64,000 bases of DNA from Symsagittifera roscoffensis (GCF_963678635.1 NC_087067.1:56517964-56581963); one strand, 5' to 3'; shown: positions 43,203 through 56,340, numbered from the stretch's first letter. Program-made: numbers and translations. The notes: generated by a model from the sequence alone, not told the origin.

Positions 43203-43470
43203 AAAGTAATAACTTTTACATCAAACAAACAAATTATGAAAGTAAGAACTTTTACATCAAACAAACAAATTCTGAAAGTAAGAACTTTTACATCAAACAA
43301 ACAAATTCTGAAAGTAAGAACTTTTACATCAAACAAACAAATTCTGAAAGTAAGAACTTTTACATCAAACAAACAAATTCTAAAAGTAATAACTTTTACA
43401 CCGAACAAACAAGAAACAAAAACTTTTCAATTGAAAAGTAATAACTTTTACCTCAAACAAAGAAACAAAT
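43203..43470. repeat. 36-bp minisatellite
   Basis: Unit AAAGTAAGAACTTTTACATC followed by AAACAAACAAATTCTG. Units start at 43203, 43239, 43275, 43311, 43347 and 43383; units two to five are nearly identical and the outer ones diverged, with a partial unit to about 43470. Because 36 is a multiple of three, frames stay open on both strands, which explains apparent short repetitive ORFs. Confidence 0.9.
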
Positions 43471-43567
43471 AATTTTCAATTTCATCAATTGTTTTGAGTA
43501 TTGGTAAGTAATTTTGTCTATTCAGACTGAAAGAATTGTAGTGTCCAAATCTGATTTGCTTTTTTTC

Positions 43568-43760
43568 TCACTATAAATACAATAATCCTTGCGTGAAAGC
43601 AACTCGCTTCGGCTAATTGAATCCAATAGCCACTCCACGCGCAACAATGGTAGGCAGCACTCGTCTGCTAACTTTCTGGCATCGGGCGAGAAGTCATCAT
43701 TCGCTAGGAGTATCCGGCGTCTATTTCCATAGCAGGCCTGTTACAAAATAACAGATGGTA
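43568..43760 (+). promoter_or_regulatory. Possible promoter and tiny ORF
   Basis: CTATAAATAC at about 43571 looks like a TATA box. It is followed about 75 nt later by CAACAATGG, a good start context, opening a 35-codon basic frame (MVGSTRLLTFWHRARSHH) in a locally GC-richer patch. It may be a first exon or a chance frame. Confidence 0.2.
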
Positions 43761-44169
43761 CCACTTAATTGGTTGAATGTGTACAGCGGGTTCTCAAATA
43801 TGAAAACTAGCTTAGTACAACAATAAATTAATACCAAAAATCAATTTCACCTGTATTAAAATAAAACAGTCACCAGCAAAAAAAGTCAATGAAGCCAAAA
43901 ACACCGAAAAAACGACTTTTGAAGAAAACCAATACAAATTTAAAAGCGTAATTTTCAATATTTGAAATAATGGACTTTAATATCAGATTTAGCAAGTAGT
44001 TTTCGAGAATAGTGACGAAATTTCTTTGAAAAAGGTAAACATTTAAAAAAGAAGTTTTTCTGAAAACCATAACAGCTTTGTATAAAAAAAACAGGGTAAA
44101 ACAGATAAAGCAGGGAAAAGCCAAGCGCCATGTTAGTTTTAATGAACGATCAACCACAGTATCAACAGG
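43761..44169. other. AT-rich flank of copy C
   Basis: No gene or repeat supported. Confidence 0.4.
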
Positions 44170-44173
44170 TTAG
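44170..44173. repeat. Target site duplication TTAG, left copy (element C)
   Basis: TTAG is directly before the LTR start TGAGTTAG; repeated at 63109-63112. Confidence 0.92.
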
Positions 44174-44586
44174 TGAGTTAGTTATGAGGCGTATAACTCA
44201 TAGAGTGATTTCGGATAGGGTACACCGTCTGCTCGTCACGCAATCTTATTTTCGGCCAGCTAGATTCGTGCAACTTCTTAGTCTAACACCGATCCTAATC
44301 TTACTCTTATATCTACTAGTCTCAGGGTGTTTAACTAGTCTCTGCTAGGCTTAATAGATCTAAAGTATACTGGTTTTATTGCGGCTGCTGAAGTTCTCGA
44401 GGAGAGGTAACTAATCTCTAAGTTAAATTCAAATCTCTCTGGTGCTGAAATTACAAGTAATTTCAGCACTTACAAATAAGTGGGTTGTTAGTTAGATGGA
44501 TTATGATTGGTTAATATTAAATACTTTACAGTGGTAAAATATCTAATTTATATGAAATAATAAAATGTAGTTTAGATCAGGTTCCA
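44174..44586 (-). repeat. 3' LTR of copy C
   Basis: 413 bp ending CAGGTTCCA on the plus strand. It keeps the perfect GTGCTGAAATTAC / GTAATTTCAGCAC inverted repeat. Its outer end (TGAGTTAGTTATGAGG) has drifted from the B sequence. Confidence 0.95.
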
Positions 44587-46199
44587 CCCATCCAGGGTTT
44601 ACAGAGTTTTTGAGTTTTATCTCTTTTCTTCTGCAATTGAAGGATGGATGATGAACGTTGGTATTTGGCGAACATAAAATTTCTTGTCCGGTTTCTCCTT
44701 CAAGAGAAACGTTCCAGAACGCTGGAATGATGGACATGAAGTTATCGTCTTGTCGTTCGACAACGAATGCGATCACCAATGAAATCAATCCGATTTCAAA
44801 ATGGTTTGCTATGTCAGGTTTTTCTGTATAAGTGGAGAACTGTCTTGTGTTCAGCCTCGTTTGGGAATGGCGTGAAAATCGTGTTTGGAAGGAATGCCTT
44901 GTAACTCGGATCGATACGTATACTTGAGCATCGAGGTGGTCATTGCTCAGGTTCAATTTGAGTCGTGATTGTGGACGGCATGTCGATTGTCTTTTTAGCC
45001 ATTCTTTTGTTCAAGTGTGATGTGATCGTCTAGTCTTTGGATGTTCGTCTTTGTTGTTGTGTATGATCTATGTACTGCATATTATAAATTACATTTTATA
45101 GATTTTTGTTAATTTGGTTTTTAGTCATGATTCTAGTTAGCGTTTTTCGCAAAAGCGTCTTATTTTAGTTCAGTTATTTTGAAGAGTTACTCACCCTTGA
45201 GTACCTCTTATTAAAAATAGAAGTGTGGTCACAAAGCGTGAGTGTAGCGCGGTGGGTTAGGCCGGCTATAAGCATGCTCAGGACGTCCTCTCTGGTGGGT
45301 TAGGCCAGGAGTGGGAGTATGATTTCGTGCTGTTTCTTTGAGGGGTCCTGTTTTGTGATAACCTTTTATGTTGGTTTTTTCTGGTCTTTCCTATGTTACT
45401 TTTGGTTGTGTCCTTTTTTCAAAAAACAAATTGTTTTTGGTCTGGGTTTGTCTTTCGACTTTTTTGTGTTTTATTATTTCTTTCTTAGACTTTGTAATAG
45501 TCTTCAAAAGAATAAATTATCCAGTTTTAAACTGGGTTAATCCGGTTTGGGTACCGTTGGTTGTCTTTTCTTAGTCATGCTGTTATTTTGATGAGTTATG
45601 GTATTTAGTAAGCTGCATTGGTTAGTTTAGCGTAGTGTATAACTCCATTCCAACCGGGTTAAGCAAAAGTTGGAAACTTGTTATCGGTTGTTTGAGTTAT
45701 TGTTAGTGAAAGCTTGAAACATAAAATCATTATTTCAAACAAAACTTCGTGGGCGAGCTGTGCGAGTATGGATAGAATTCTTGTGCGAATGAATGAAAAC
45801 ATTGAAAAGGTTAGTACTGCTTTCTCATTTTATGAATTTATTGCTTGAAATTTGAAATTTACTACATTTGGGGAAATTTTAATTTATAAATTTTCATCGT
45901 ATTTGAATTTTACTGCTTCTTGGGGAAATAATTTATAAATAAAATTACTACATTGGGTATGAATTTTACTACTTTATTTGGTGCGAAAAATTTAGTATAG
46001 CAAAATAGTTTTAGCAAATAAGTTTTAGCAAAAGAAATTACTAGTTTTGTATTCTAATTTAACAAGTTTGTATTTTTATTTCTTTTTCTGTTTTTGTAGA
46101 TGATGGTAGTAAGAAGACTAAAAAGAGAATTGAAACATTTATAAAGAATGGCTAGTACAATTTGAATTATTAGTTAAATTTATTTGAATTATACTTACC
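44587..46199 (-). promoter_or_regulatory. 3' region of copy C: intron signals and RNA hairpins
   Basis: In element orientation the donor AAG|GTAAGT overlaps the orfZ stop. TACTAAC is at 45810-45816. The twin hairpins are at 45292-45308 and 45248-45265 and the long stem at 45181-45210. A sense frame 44543-44956 exists here but is not maintained in A or B. GGATGGG again abuts the LTR. Confidence 0.6.
45181..45308 (-). ncRNA. Conserved twin-hairpin RNA element, copy C
   Basis: Same two CCTAACCCA-loop hairpins, palindromes and long stem as in A and B, kept despite about 6% LTR divergence and heavy gene decay elsewhere in this copy. Confidence 0.55.
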
Positions 46200-47999
46200 T
46201 TAGTCATCGGGAAAAAAGCCATGGGGGAAGATATCGAGAATCAAATCGGATGTTGTTAATAATTTGGCTATTATGCGAATGACGTTTTTAGTTTGAAGCA
46301 GTGGCCAAAGCAATTGAAGTGCTTTGATGGTGTTTAGTTCTTCGGTGCCTACTGCGAACTCATGAGGTGTGTTTTGTATTAAGTTGTAAATTTTGTGATT
46401 ATATTTAGTATTATGAATGAATTCTAGTATGGGAATTTCAATAGGTTGGATGAACTCATGCGGGATAATGAAGGGTCTTGATTCTTCATCATTGAAGGTC
46501 TTCGTGAGGGGACATAATATATACATTTGGGTAATGGGGTCATAGTTACGGAGGATGCCGTGGAGGTTAGTAATTTTAAAGCAATATGTAAAATTAAGAA
46601 AAAATGGTGATGTGTATTTCGAGTTAATGAATTGAAAACGATGGTGGGGTTGTCGTGATGGTGTAAGTCAAAATGGTTTTTTATAAAACGATAATATGTA
46701 TAAGTATGTGTTTGTTTAGTGCGTAACATTATGTCATGGGAACAGTGCAAATCGCGTTTTTGTGGTGAAAGAAAGTGAAAGGTTAGTGAAAATAACTGAA
46801 ATATATCATAGAAGCTTTCGTTTGCTTGCATGTCAATCAGTGCTTCAGAAACTATATGATCGTGCTTTTATCAAAAAAATTAAGAGTAAGAAGATATGGT
46901 GTTTTAATAAAAAATTTTTCAGTTAGTTGTGGGTTTGCAAAAGGATCTTCATCAAGAAATTGAACTTGGTTAGGGCGTATGATGTTGTTGTCGTAGTATT
47001 CAATGGAGAAATCGTTAGCTCGGGGTGCGGTGAATATTTTAAGTAACTTATTAAATCCAACATATGTAAATTTTCGAGGTGTTAGTAGTGTTGTGAGTCT
47101 GTATAATAGAGTTTTGCTTCTTTCATTATCTTCATGTGTATTATTGAGTGGTATAGAAAGAGGGTTAGTATAGTGGTAATACGCTGTCCAAGGAAGTGTT
47201 GGCATTAAAACGTGCTCATCAACAAAATTTCTGGTGTCATTAGTAGTGATGGTAGATGTATTTAAAGTGTACTGTGGAAACGAGGGTAAGGTTATTTGAA
47301 GGAAGTTCTTTGTATTTGTGTGTTCTGGGTGGTTGATATACTCTTTGGCTGTTCCGGGTTTGGTTGTGAATGGGTGATGTGGGAATTTTCGTTTAAAAGT
47401 GCGGTAAGCTCGGTTAAGGTTAGTGGATGTTTCAGTAGATGTGGATGATTGAGCTTATGATGGAGTGTTATCTGATAGCGGTGTGGGCGTTGATGTAGTT
47501 GATGATGTTGCTGTGGATGACAATTGGTGGATGTTAAGAGTATGGGGGTATGTTAATTGTTGTTGTAACGTAATAAAATTATCGAGCTCTTCGGAGATTT
47601 GGACAGTATCTGGGGAGTTATTATTTGATCTTTCAGAGGTGAATGGGGAATAGGTTGGGGTTACTTGGGAAGCATAAGAGGGAGTAGAAATGGATTGGAG
47701 TGGATGACTGGTTTGGATGGGTTGAAAGGGGGGTTGCGAAAAAACTGATGGGTTGGTCTGGGTATAGGTAGAGGGAGATGGTTCGAAGTTTGCAAATTCG
47801 TCGGGAGTTTCGATGTCGGAGTTGTTAAATTGTGATATGGTATAAAAAACTGAGTTAGTGTCTGAATTCGTGCTAGATGGTATATTAATAACTGGAAAAT
47901 CGGGTGGTGGGAAAGCGAAAAGTGGAATAAATGGGATTGGATTTGGAGGTTGGCTGGGTGGGAATTTGAGCGATGGAGGGCTCCAATTTGTCGGCTCAG
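46200..47999 (-). pseudogene. orfZ, copy C
   Basis: Homologous to orfZ of B over its whole length. The start codon is CTG instead of ATG (47997-47999). There is a frameshift in the N-terminal Pro-rich part, TAA near 47455, and frameshifts near 46850 and 46500. Conserved blocks include AFPPPDFP, IETPDEFANFEPSPS, MPTLPWTAYYHY and the C-terminus HGFFPDD. Unrecognised protein; dead copy. Confidence 0.7.
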
Positions 48000-50592
48000 C
48001 GTGGGCTAAAAAAATGATTATGTTGAGACTGAAAAGTGGTGGTATGGGGTTGTTCAATAATTTGTTCATATGTATTATCATTTTGTGAATGATTTGTCGT
48101 TATGTGTTGAATGGGGCGTTGTGCTGTATTTCTGAAATTTGGATTATTGGTGATTGCTAAGTTTCGGAAATTTCGGGGAACTAATGAAAATGGATGGTTT
48201 TGTGGTAGGGCTGGTACTTGTGGTGCTGTGTCTATATTATTATGTTCTTCGTCGTATGTATTCGGTCTTGTGGCTAATTTTGTGTTATTTTCTTTCATTT
48301 GTGCGTCTAAAAGTATTTTATTTATTGATGATGAAAATATTCCAAAAAATCCCGCAAAAATATACGTGCTAAGCTTGCTTGGCGGTTTACTTGTGTGTGT
48401 ATAGCACATGTGTTATAGATTCCTTTTAATAGTGAGAAAAGAAATACTATAAAATTAAACATAGCGTATAAAATAGTCAATCTTCGTAAGATGTAATAGG
48501 GCCATCCTAGAAAGGCGAGAATTTCGTTTTTCAGTTTTACAAAACTAAAAATATCTATAGGTGAAATATCTTGGGGTCTGAATTTTTCAACGTTTAAATA
48601 TGTAATCTTTAATATCCTTAAAATATCCGCTGTAGTCTTGTGTATAAATGTCTGCGAATCCTGCGGTTTCGGCAAGTTTTCTTTAATTTTGGTCGATTGA
48701 TTGTAGTTGTATTGTATCCATTTGTGTGAGTAATTCTTGAAATAGCTGTGTTCTAATGTGATGTTATATGTCGGATTTAGATTATATACCAATTGATTGT
48801 AAATCAATGTTGGGGTTGCGGGGAATAGCTCGGATGCTTTCGGGCGAAAACTTTTTTAGTGGTTGCATTAATGTAGGATATGGTGTGAGTAGATTATCTT
48901 CGTCAGGGTTCAATTGTACGACATTGTGGCTGTTTTCTGATCCACATGGAACTGCGGTATCCCAAAAATATGTTCGTCTTGAAAGTGTATCGACAAAATG
49001 TACTTTATTTTTGTAGAATATGGGGATTCTTTTATAATAACGTTTATCTTCGAAAACATATAAGGGTGATACTTTTTTAGTGCAAGTATAAAACCATAAT
49101 AGGTTTCCTTCAACGTCAAGAAAATTTGATCTATTTCCTGATAATAAATATCCTGCGTAGGGTATTTTTAATACTGCTAATGCTAGTGATTGTAAAATTT
49201 GTGTTCTTTCTAATTCGCACAATTGATGAAGTGTTTCTAATTCGGAGAGTGACATTTCTTGAAAAACTCTACTAATTGTGTAGTCTAATTTCATATCTAA
49301 GTGAATATCGTAGTGGATATTACCGAAATATGTACTATTCATTAGTGATAATTCTTGTAAACGTGTGCTTCTAGTGTCATGGGGCTTTAGATGTCCACCA
49401 GGTTGACCATTACTTTTTTGAAAATTGACTGGTATATATGGTGTTCGTTCGTTTAGAGGATGACTTGTGGCATAAGGGTCAATTTTTACTTTTCCAGTGG
49501 TCATGTCGAAACCTTTTTCGTATTCAACTAAGATTTCAGAATATTGTGTTTTGTGAAGTGGATTTCTGTATTTGCATGCTAGTTCTGTTTCTTGATATAT
49601 TTGAAAACGGGTTAATTTATTTTCTATATTATGGATGTTTCGAAAATCATTACTTCGTTTTCGTGATGGATTTACTTGTTCATATGGGATTGATTGTATG
49701 AAATATTTTTCGTGAAATTTTATCATTCGAGCGTGTATTTTTGCTACTTGAAATGTTGTACATGTATCTTCGGGGAACCAAACAATTGTTGCTTGTGTTC
49801 GTGTTGTAGGGTCACAATAGCCTTGATCGTTTTTACAGGGTAATCTAATTCCTTGATAGATCATTGTGTTGTCAGATAAATCTCGTGTGAGTTGAATTTT
49901 TTCGAGGTGTATTTTCCAATCGAAAAACATTATTTCTTGATATCCTTTATTTTTTGTGTCTGCTTTGCAGTTCGATGGGTTATTTATACCAATTTGTGGT
50001 ATCCAGTGTTTATCGTGTATATCATAAGTTAATCTTCCGTGTGCGCCGTTGTATGGATATTTTTCGTCTAGTTTAATATGTCCTTGATATCGTTCAAGTT
50101 CTGCTTGGTGTACAGAATCTGCAAAGACTTTGAAATTAACTATTTGCATGTCTGAGTGTTTATTTTTTGTTATGTTCAATCTGAGTAGTTCATTTTTCAA
50201 ATCATTGGGGTTAAGATGTAAAAGTCTTTCTATATTGCTTTGATAAAATGATTCGTGATCAAGTCGGTTTTTATTTCCGTTGGAAACTTGTGAACAATGT
50301 ACTTTCTTTTCGGAAAATGTTGCTGTAAATTTATATCCTGTGATTGTCGTTGCTCGGGCTTTTGAATATAATGTTGCCATTAATTTGTAGTTTCTATAGC
50401 TTGTGGTTCTGTTTTGTATTGTGTTACTTGATTGATTGCATATTTACGTAATTTTTTTTGTTCGTTTTCTTCACAATCATAATGTGTTACTTATAAATCT
50501 TGGGGTCCTGCGCGAGGAGATGGATTTGTATTTTGTTCGGAAAAAATTAGAAAAAGAAGGTGTTGAAATGTTAACACCTTTAAAACATACAT
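47996..50592 (-). pseudogene. env: Envelope glycoprotein, chuvirus-like, copy C
   Basis: ATG at 50592, stop TGA at 47996-47998. The central 532 codons (48782-50380) are open, keeping the Cys-rich ectodomain (LPCKNDQGYCDP, EDTCTTF, FYTCTKK, TAVPCGS) and the long helix SELETLHQLCELERTQ. Lesions: a stop in the N-terminal part near 50490, a frameshift near 50390, stops/frameshifts near 48780-48600. The membrane anchor (YAMFNFIVFLFSLLKG) and tail follow in another frame. It starts 13 nt inside the AUG-less ORF, as in A and B. Confidence 0.8.
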
Positions 50593-51717
50593 GTGTATGA
50601 TAATCCGGAATACGGGTTATAGAATGTTATATATCCAATTGTGTTTTTTGTATATCTATCGTATTTATATATTACTTCAGTTGTTATAAAAGGTGGTGAA
50701 AGAGTTTGAGCTGTGGTATTTGGTGGACTTAATGGGTAGTGGTGTTGTACAATATTATTAATTTTGACTGTTATTTCGAACTTTAATTGAAGACTGTTTT
50801 GTTGTAATATTTGAACGTTGTGTTTTCGGATATCTTCGTGGATATCTTGTCTATATTGTAATCTATTAAGTGCCCAGCTGTGAAGTCGGTGGCTTTCGTT
50901 ATGTTTTGTCCGAATAGTGGGGGAGGTGGTACGAATGTATTCCAATCTAATCGTAGGGGTATATTTGTTGTTTGTTCTCTATATCGAGCGTCAAGATTAT
51001 TTGGAGAATTTAAAGGGAAAAATGATGGTAATATTTGACTTATTGATGGTGTTGAGGGGAGTGATAATGTTTCTGGTAAGTATGATATTGTTGTAACTGA
51101 TGAGGTATCTATTGGGTCGTTTACTAAATTTGGTTCTCCTTGCGGATAAGATTGTGTTGCCCAATAAGGTAGTCGTTAGCTGGTGTTTGGGGGGTTAAAA
51201 GGATTTTCACGCATTTGTGCGGATGTTGGTGTTGATCCTAGATAGTCTGAGCGAATATTAGGTGTACTTTGCTGTGATGTAAGTGTAGGGGTGTCTGGTA
51301 TTGTTATACTAGAGGTTTCTGAACTTGATGGTGTTGGTGATTGAGGAATGCTAAAAGTAACTCAAGGAGTTTGAATATTTCTATTTCGTCTTGGGTGTAT
51401 AATATGTCTATTGACTTCAATTGTATTTTGATTTTGACTAATATGTCTAACTCGATTTAAATCTTGTTGTAATGTAGGGTACAAGTTATATGTTGGTTCA
51501 CTTAGTGATGCTTGTCGTTGAACTGGTTCTAGTGGTTCAGATAAGCGGGCATGTTGTTCAAAAGTGTACGGGTTATCTTGAAATGAAATACGTGTGGATG
51601 TTTGGGGGTTTTGGGTAGTTGTAGGTGTTGTTGGGTTTTCTTGGGGAGATGTCGGTGAAGACTGCTTTGGTGGTGGTTGGTTAGCAATTTTGGAAGTGTG
51701 TCCAATGGATATATTTT
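50580..51717 (-). pseudogene. AUG-less Pro/Ser/Thr-rich ORF, copy C
   Basis: Collinear with the B and A frames (KIANQPP..., SLPETLSLPSTPSIS, WALNRLQYRQDIHEDI, GLSYTCMF) but with stops near 51360 and 51180 and a frameshift near 50900. Only two ATG triplets occur in the about 1.1 kb before env (about 51211, 51550). Here the frame lies -1 relative to the membrane peptide, unlike B (same frame) and A (+1). Confidence 0.55.
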
Positions 51718-51906
51718 TCAGTGGGAAGATTTATGTTTATTATAATATTCTTCGATGAATAGAATTAAAAGGATTGTTGCTAAGGCGAATGTGACTATCG
51801 CTTTCTTTACACATTTGCACATTGTCATAATTAGGGATGATAAAAATGTTATGAAAATTATTAATAATAAAAAAATATCTGTTCTACTAAAAATTGTTCG
51901 TATCAT
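51718..51906 (-). CDS. Small double-membrane-span peptide (viroporin-like), copy C
   Basis: Intact 62-aa ORF (MIRTIFSRTDIF start) although surrounding genes are decayed. Two hydrophobic spans and the CKCVKK turn are as in B. Substitutions are conservative. It follows the acceptor-like TTTACAG|GT (AG at 51932-51933). Confidence 0.6.
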   Translation of the reverse strand: MIRTIFSRTDIFLLLIIFITFLSSLIMTMCKCVKKAIVTFALATILLILFIEEYYNKHKSSH

Positions 51907-52760
51907 TTAAATAGACTTTAAGTTATCGTACCTGTAAATGTGGTCAATGAGTTGTGAAAATTGTAAATATATTGCAAATAGGACGTAGAAAATTAAAAAT
52001 ATGTTACAAAAAATTATTAAAAGAACTGTAAAAGCTTCAAAAGTTTCAAGAAAAAATGTTATTAAAAGTTTAAAGAGAATGAAAAAGTTTGTGAAAAAGT
52101 TTAGAAATAGGTTTTTTTTAGAGTAGCGACTGTTAGGGAGAAAAGCATTTAAGAAATGATTTGTTTGTCGAATATTTTTTGAACTTCTGGGGCGAAATTC
52201 AAGTGTGGTCGGATTATTTATTGATTTTTTGACAAGTGGGTTGAGTTTCCTGAAAAATTTGTTGGGGGCTTATTTTATGGTGCTCGGTATGTCTTCTTTG
52301 CTTTATTTTTATTTGATGGGTAATCTGGGATATTTTTTTTTGAAATATTTGTACTTTAGGCCAAATGATCATGGTCTTTTTCTACTTTAGGCTAATTTGC
52401 CATTTTTGGTTGGAGGGTTTTTGAGGTCTAAGTTGGGAAAATATTGTTGATCTTTGCATCATTAGATAGGGGAGGGTTGTAATATTATCATGATATTTAT
52501 TTTAGTTGTCAAGTTTTAGCGAGTTGCTTATTTTTGACCTGGAGGTTGTAAAGTTATAGTTATAGATATGCCTGGAGATTAATATCTATCGGCTAGTAGG
52601 TTGTTGTTAGAGACATCGAAGGTGACAGTTCTGAGCGAATCCTATTGGTTGAATTTGAACTAGAATTGTTGCGTATGTTTCAGCATGTTATTTTGAAAAT
52701 ATGAAAGTTTAAAATGATTGAGAAGTGTACGAATTATTATCTTTTTAAAGAGGTTAAAGT
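51907..52760 (-). promoter_or_regulatory. Spacer between pol and membrane peptide, copy C
   Basis: Noncoding. Degenerate copies of the AATTAGCCTAAAGT repeat lie near 52350-52400; a pyrimidine-rich tract leads to the candidate acceptor. Confidence 0.45.
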
Positions 52761-54626
52761 TTATTTTTGAAATTCAACTTTCTTTAATATTTTAGATTGC
52801 GGTATGAATGTCTTGTAATTTTTTCGTGGTTGCTTTCTAAGTCGTAATGATTCTCTATGTTCGGATTTTTCTTTTTGTTCTTGTGGCAAGATTTTTTCTA
52901 TCAGTTTCCTATTTTTTCTTTCTTTTTCAGATTTATTTGGATCTGGTGTTTTTCTGCTTTTATGAATTGTGTTTTCTTTTTGACTTTGTTTATGATGATT
53001 ATCATCAATTACATTTGTTTTTTGTTCTATTTGTGTATTGTTTTGAATAATTTTTAAACCGGTGAAAGAATATAATTGGGTTAATTCGCGCAAAGCGTAT
53101 TCTTTCGGTTAGTAAGGTAATAAATTGTTACGATGTTGAACAATATCTTTTTTAGTTGAATCTGTGAGTTTATATCTTACTTCAGTGGGTTTAGCAATTA
53201 TTTGGTATGGTCCTTTTCGAAGTGGTTGTAATTTTTTGGAGATTCCTTTTTGTGTATTGAAATTTTGTATTAAAACAAAGGTTTAGATTTTTAAATCTGT
53301 GGCTGGCATAAAACGTGATTTAATTTGATTATTAATGTTTTGCCTTTGTAACAATTTCTTTGTTACATTTTGGTAGATTTCGTTGTGTTTTTTGTCTCTA
53401 TTCGGTATGTGTACCAGAGCCTAATTTGAGAATTTGTGGTTGATGAAAATGATCTTCATCGTGTGTTTGTAATGGTAGGTTGTAGCATATTGAATCTTTG
53501 TTTGGTTTGCAATAACCTTGTGCATTTTTGTGGGCATTTGCTGTGAACATTATTGGTTTTTGGATAAAAACCATTTCATATGGCGACATTCCTAAAGTTG
53601 TCATTATTTGCGAGTTATATGATAAGGGAAACAATTTTACATCTGCTGACCATTCTGTGTATCGTGTATCATTTCCATTTATGATACATCTAAGATTTTC
53701 TTGTAATGAACGGTTCATACCTTCGACTAATCCATTTGTCCAAGGTGCGTGAGATGTACGTGGTTTATGTTTAATGTTATATAAGTGGCATAGTGTAATG
53801 ATTTCGTTATTAATGAATTCTGTACCGTTGTCTGTGACTAAGATTTCGGGTAGTCCAAAATTAGCTATCCAATGTTCGTAGTTTGTTGTGTAAGCGTAAT
53901 AAGCATTACAGTGTGGTACTGGATTGAGTGCTACATAGTGTGTAAATGCATCAACAATAACCATAATGTATGAATTTCCTTCAGAGGTTGGTGAAATTGG
54001 TCCTTTTGTGTCGAATGAAATTCTATGGTTGAAATATAAACTTTGTTCTTTAAAATCTTGTTTTTGTGCTATTTGTGTTTGATTTGGATAAGGTTTGTTT
54101 AATTGGCATATTATACAATCATTGTATAATACTTTTATCCAAATTGGGGCGTTTGGAAAATAAAAATTTTGTGTAAAATTCGAGTATGTCTTTTCTGATC
54201 CGGAGTGTCCTTTTGTATTTTGCGTATGGGAGATGTTGAACGCTATTAGTATCATACTTAAGGGAAGACAGGGGACTTTAGAATCATCTAATTGATATTC
54301 TAAAAGGTCTGTATTTTCGTTTATTGTTGTGTTGTTAAATTTTCGAAAATATCGGAGGCGTGTTTTGTTTCCTAAAATGGTTGTATCAGCTTTTGCTGGT
54401 TTTGTTTTGTATTTGTGCCATGATTTTAGTTGTCTTATAACTGGGTCAAGGTTTTGGTATCGCTTTAAAAGTTCAAGTGTCATTTTTTCTGTTGGTGGTA
54501 GAAAAATATTTTCAATTTCTAGTTTTGACAGGGGGATTGTATCAAGTGGGTCGTGGAGAATAAAAACTTGATTTATCGTGTATTTTGAGTCATTTATTTG
54601 TGGTCCTGATAAGTTTATATTATCGG
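52761..54626 (-). pseudogene. pol: Integrase region of pol, copy C
   Basis: A 361-codon frame (53398-54483) holds the zinc domain (GHSGSEKTYSNF, CIICQLNK) and the integrase core with Asp in SFDTKG, Asp in VTDNGTEF and Glu in GLVEG. The C-terminal tail (GLKIIQNN to KVEFQK) lies in a separate frame, 52761-53093. A deletion near 53397, stops near 53110 and 53285, and a frameshift near 54627 separate the pieces. Confidence 0.85.
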
Positions 54627-56340
54627 TTAAATTCTCCTTTTCAATTTATGGGAAAAGGTCTTTTTATGTGGTTGTTGTTTTATTTTCTTTTGTTGAGTGT
54701 TATTTTTTATCCAATGTGAGTATGGAATTGGCTTAAACGTAGATGTACCCAATAAATCAACTTCATAGTGATTATTTTGGCAATCTAGGTACAGTGGGAA
54801 ATGTTGTAAATTATTTATTTGTGATTGATCAATGTCGGTTTTTACTGCATATTTGCATTCTAATTGGGGTGACGTTTCATCTTTCGCGAGATAAACTTTA
54901 ATATTTTTTGGTATTTCAACTGTAGTTTTTCGTGTAAGTAGTTCTGGTGGTGTATTTTTACTTAATGTATCTGGTAATGCAAGGTTTTTTCCTGCTGTCC
55001 AAACTATATTTAAACTTGGAAATTTCATTAGGATTAATTGAAATCTATAAACTCTATGATTTGGTTTTGACTTTTGTGTAAAAAGAAATATAATTGGTTT
55101 ATGATCTGTAAATAGAATTGTTGGGTGTTTTGATCCAAGTATTAGAAATTCATATTCTGTAAGTGTGTATATTATAGCTGTGCATCCTCTCATTAGAGTG
55201 GAGAGTCGTAACTCAGCTTGTGTAAATAATCGTGGATTTGCTGATATAAGATTCATTTTATTTGTTCCACTATGTGATTGTAATAATGCTGCGCCGATGC
55301 CAAAATTTGAAGCATCGCACATTGCGTAAAATGGTTGGTTCGGATCTGGAATGGTGTTTGAGATTTGTTCTGTTAAAAGTTTTTCAATTTCGTCGAATCG
55401 TGTTTGATGTTCAGTGGTCCATTCAAAATTAGTTTGTTGTCTAAGGATGTTATAAAAAGGTCTTAAGTATAATTGCATTTTGTAAACATATTTACTTAAA
55501 AAATTCAACATTCCAAGGAATTCTTGGATTTTCTTTTTATTTGTTGGTGGTTGGAGTTTTTGTATTGCATCAATGCGTGATTTTAATGGAGTGATAGTGT
55601 TTCGTTCAATATTACGTCCTAAAAATTTAACGCGTGTTAAGAAGAAATGTGATTTATCTGGGGCTGCTTTCAGTTTTTGGTTCTGAAGTATTTTGTGATA
55701 TTGTTCCAAAACTGTAAACATTTCGTCTTTAGTTTGTGATTGTATGAAAACATTATCTAAATTTGTGATTGCATTTTTCTTGAGTATTAAAGGTCTAAAA
55801 ATTATACTCATGAAGGCTGAGAAAGCTGCTGGTACTATGGATATTCCATAGAATAATCGATTAAATTCATTTTGTTGATTTCCAATTATAAATTGTGTTA
55901 ATCGTCTTGATTGTTCATCTAGTGGCATTTGGTTGTAAGCACTATTCATATCTGCGGTTGTGAAGAATTTACCATTGATCTTTGTTAAAATAACTTGTAT
56001 TGGTTCTATAGGCCAATTACATTCTGATTCATCAATTAGTGAATTGAGATATCTAGCGTCTAAAACTATTTTTAGTGACTCACCTCTTGCTAGGATGATA
56101 ACAGGGTTTATAAATGTGTTACCTTTTGGTTGTTCTTCCTTATTTACTGGTGAGACAATTTCGTATTGTTCTAAAATATTAAGTAATCTTTTGACCTTGT
56201 CGTGTAAGTGAATTGGTACTCTGCTTGCTCTTTGTTTTTTGAAAACTGCGTCAGGTTTTAATGGAAGGTGTAAGGATGAGCTTATTTTTCCAACGTCAAA
56301 TTTTTATGTTGCGTAAACTGATGAATATTTTATTAGTTGT
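54627..56340 (-). pseudogene. pol: Reverse transcriptase and RNase H region of pol, copy C
   Basis: A 440-codon frame (54627-55949), extended upstream in phase, has RT (ADMNSAYNQM, FNRLFYGIS) and RNase H (CDAS, TDHKP). The catalytic box reads NLDN instead of YLDD, so polymerase activity would be lost. A TAA near 56305 and a frameshift at the end break the polyprotein. Confidence 0.88.

Noticed and set aside
43203-43412. CRISPR-like regular repeats
   Set aside because: Units abut directly with no unique spacers, in a eukaryotic context; it is a minisatellite.
44543-44956. Sense ORF of 137 codons overlapping the 3' LTR of C
   Set aside because: Stops interrupt the equivalent frame in A and B, and it runs into the LTR.
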